From positions 1 through 6,375 of the forward strand of contig CAMJIC010000147.1 in assembly GCA_946405675.1 (NCBI GenBank): 6,375 nt of DNA, in the 5' to 3' direction. Position 1 is the stretch's first letter. Each line of letters begins with the position of its first letter. This DNA comes from an uncultured Clostridia bacterium (lineage in GTDB: Bacteria > Bacillota > Clostridia > Lachnospirales > Lachnospiraceae). Under the pieces are notes generated by a model. The model was not told the DNA's origin. It did no database searches and saw nothing but the letters and a program-made list of their open reading frames with translations. Shown one piece after another: positions 5,312-6,375 of the stretch. Made by a program: the position numbers and the translations under genes.

Positions 5312-6016
5312 TCAGTATCTCTTCTCATTTTTTCCGTGCCGCCCTGTCACAAGGTTCATGATCAGCACGATCACAAAGGCGAGGAGCATGACGATGAATA
5401 CCCAGAAGCCTGCGGTCTGGTAGTCTCCGTTTTGGATCACCATGGCGATCCTTTGGGAGATCGTGCCGGTCTTGCCGGGGATATTTCCCGCCAGCATAGA
5501 GGTGGCGCCATACTCTCCCAGCGCCCGCGCAAAAGCCAGTATGGCACCGGACGTGACCCCGGGCCTTGCGGCGGGCATGATCACGCGCCAGAAGATGCGT
5601 GTCTCGCTCATCCCCAGGGTGCGCGCCGCATAGACCAGGTTCACATCGATCTGCTCGAAGGCAGCTCTTGCGTTCCGGTACATGAGGGGAAATGCGATTA
5701 CGGTGGCTGCCGCGACGCAGCCGAGCCAGGTTTGCACGACCCTGATGCCGAAGGTATCCTGAAGCATGCTTCCGAAGGGCCTGCGTGTGGAGAACAGAAG
5801 CAGAAGGAAGAAGCCTGCCACGGTTGGCGGCAGAACAAGCGGGAGCGTGAGAAGACCATCTGCGGCCGCCCGCACCCTGGGGCCTGCCTTGATCACCTGT
5901 CTGGCCGTGAAGATTCCCAGGAAGAAGGAAATGAATGCGGCCACGGCTCCGGTTTTAAGTGAGATCCACAGCGGACTCCAGTCCAGTGCGGATAAAAAAG
6001 AAACCACATCTGCCAT
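5312..6016 (-). CDS. modB: Molybdate ABC transporter permease
   Basis: This 234-residue inner-membrane protein forms the molybdate channel, probably as a dimer. Hydrophobic stretches fall at about 17-38, 55-76, 95-115, 155-172 and 202-224, giving roughly five spans. LPLVLPPTVAGFFLL (58-72) is typical of ModB permeases. The EAA loop that docks on ModC is at about 129-153 (YAARTLGMSETRIFW then RVIMPAARPG, conserved Gly135). It is followed by AFARALGEYGAT, another hallmark of ModB and CysT/W-like permeases. The ATG at 6016 lies only 5 nt after the modA stop and has a weak ribosome site (GGAA), so translation is probably coupled to modA. The C-terminus is short and basic (GRHGKNEKRY). Sulfate permeases are the nearest alternative, but the 234-residue length and the ModE-type neighbour favour molybdate. 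Confidence 0.93.
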   Translation of the reverse strand: MADVVSFLSALDWSPLWISLKTGAVAAFISFFLGIFTARQVIKAGPRVRAAADGLLTLPLVLPPTVAGFFLLLLFSTRRPFGSMLQDTFGIRVVQTWLGCVAAATVIAFPLMYRNARAAFEQIDVNLVYAARTLGMSETRIFWRVIMPAARPGVTSGAILAFARALGEYGATSMLAGNIPGKTGTISQRIAMVIQNGDYQTAGFWVFIVMLLAFVIVLIMNLVTGRHGKNEKRY

Positions 6017-6021
6017 GCCGC

Positions 6022-6375
6022 TTATTCCGTTTCTGTTGCTGTTCCCGCTCCTGTTTCCGTTTCTGCTTCTTGCTCCGTCTCTGCTGCCGTTTTTACTTCC
6101 GTTTCCGTCTGTGTCTGTGCCGTATCCTCACCGACACTGGTGTCAAAGTAGTAGGATTCAAAAATCTGCTTTGCTTCATCCGATGCCAGGAATGCAGCGA
6201 AGGCGGCGGCAGCCTTTTTCTGCGCCTCGTCAGCGTCTTCATTGACGATCTGAGCGGCAGGGTAGATCACATCTCCGGTCAGGCTACTGGGAACCTTCTC
6301 CAGAATGACCAGGCGATCCTCCAGGCCGAAGGTATCGGAATAATAGACCGTTCCGACCTCATTGGCCCCCTCCGA
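6022..6375 (-). CDS. modA: Molybdate-binding protein, C-terminal part (5' end outside window)
   Basis: Only the last 117 codons lie in the window and the frame stays open to position 6375. Read from the edge, the peptide begins SEGANEVGTVYYSDTFGLED and continues through LEKVPSSLTGDVIYPAAQ and FLASDEAKQIFESYYFD, the usual C-terminal lobe of a periplasmic or lipid-anchored ModA. The V in GDVIYP is an internal GTG codon (6268-6270), not a start. After YYFDTSV, where I expect ModA proteins of this kind to end within a few residues, there is a 36-residue tail (6025-6132) made almost only of Thr, Glu and Ala, with net charge about -10. It lies outside the ligand-binding fold and is probably disordered. 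The signal peptide and most ligand residues are beyond the edge. modA heads the operon as far as can be seen. Confidence 0.92.
   Translation of the reverse strand, partial: SEGANEVGTVYYSDTFGLEDRLVILEKVPSSLTGDVIYPAAQIVNEDADEAQKKAAAAFAAFLASDEAKQIFESYYFDTSVGEDTAQTQTETEVKTAAETEQEAETETGAGTATETE
6025..6112 (-). repeat. Low-complexity short repeats encoding the ModA tail
   Basis: On the - strand this stretch is built from variants of a six-base motif such as ACGGAA, ACAGAA and ACAGGA. It codes for repeated Thr-Glu and Ala-Glu pairs. The strand asymmetry (purine-rich coding strand) and near-repeats suggest growth by replication slippage in multiples of three. Confidence 0.6.

Noticed and set aside
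4907..5962. 351-codon open frame on the + strand opposite modC and modB
   Set aside because: It crosses two well-supported genes and their spacer, has no ribosome site and contains Cys/Gly/His-rich nonsense.

Overview
The window looks like chromosomal DNA from an anaerobic gut-type Firmicute, most likely a fairly GC-rich member of the Lachnospiraceae or a related clostridial family. This rests on the style of the proteins: an EpsC-type serine acetyltransferase with a long N-terminal region, a CobD-like enzyme with a compact HGGDVY...LDFSVSINPLG start, a YpsC/RlmL-type methyltransferase, and a modABC operon ending in a small ModE-like protein. Strong GGAGG-type ribosome binding sites agree. 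No species is claimed. Coding DNA is GC-rich by eye; about 2806-2935 is conspicuously AT-rich.

Left part, + strand. The window opens inside a 36-bp tandem repeat (1 to about 172). Its units can each form an RNA hairpin, and their sequence changes mostly keep the stem paired. Then come a complete serine O-acetyltransferase gene (202-1122, first step of cysteine synthesis) and a complete PLP-dependent enzyme of the threonine-phosphate decarboxylase (CobD) type (1351-2466, cobalamin side-chain precursor). A second, decayed 26-bp tandem repeat (1114-1217) straddles the acetyltransferase stop codon.

Middle. The 416-bp gap 2467-2882 has no credible gene but is rich in structure: two adjoining perfect inverted repeats (2577-2647), a terminator-like hairpin (2775-2801), and a 12-bp AT-rich palindrome (2832-2868) touching the Shine-Dalgarno of the next gene. 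That gene (2883-4067, +) is a THUMP-domain 23S rRNA methyltransferase of the RlmL/YpsC family. Its first 16 codons contain two runs of eight T.

Right part, - strand. A molybdate uptake operon reads right to left: modA (3' part only, cut by the window edge), modB, modC, then a single-domain ModE-type winged-helix protein. modA and modB are 5 nt apart. ModA catches the oxyanion outside the membrane, ModB forms the channel, ModC drives it with ATP, and the small DNA-binding protein probably regulates molybdenum genes. Neither ModC nor the regulator has the C-terminal TOBE/MOP molybdate-binding domain found in the E. coli versions, and ModA carries an unusual acidic Thr/Glu/Ala tail. The operon converges on the methyltransferase gene with only 20 bp between the two stop codons.

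Most genes are ordinary housekeeping or transport genes. The less expected items are the hairpin-forming 36-bp array, the structured 2467-2882 gap, and the ModA tail.
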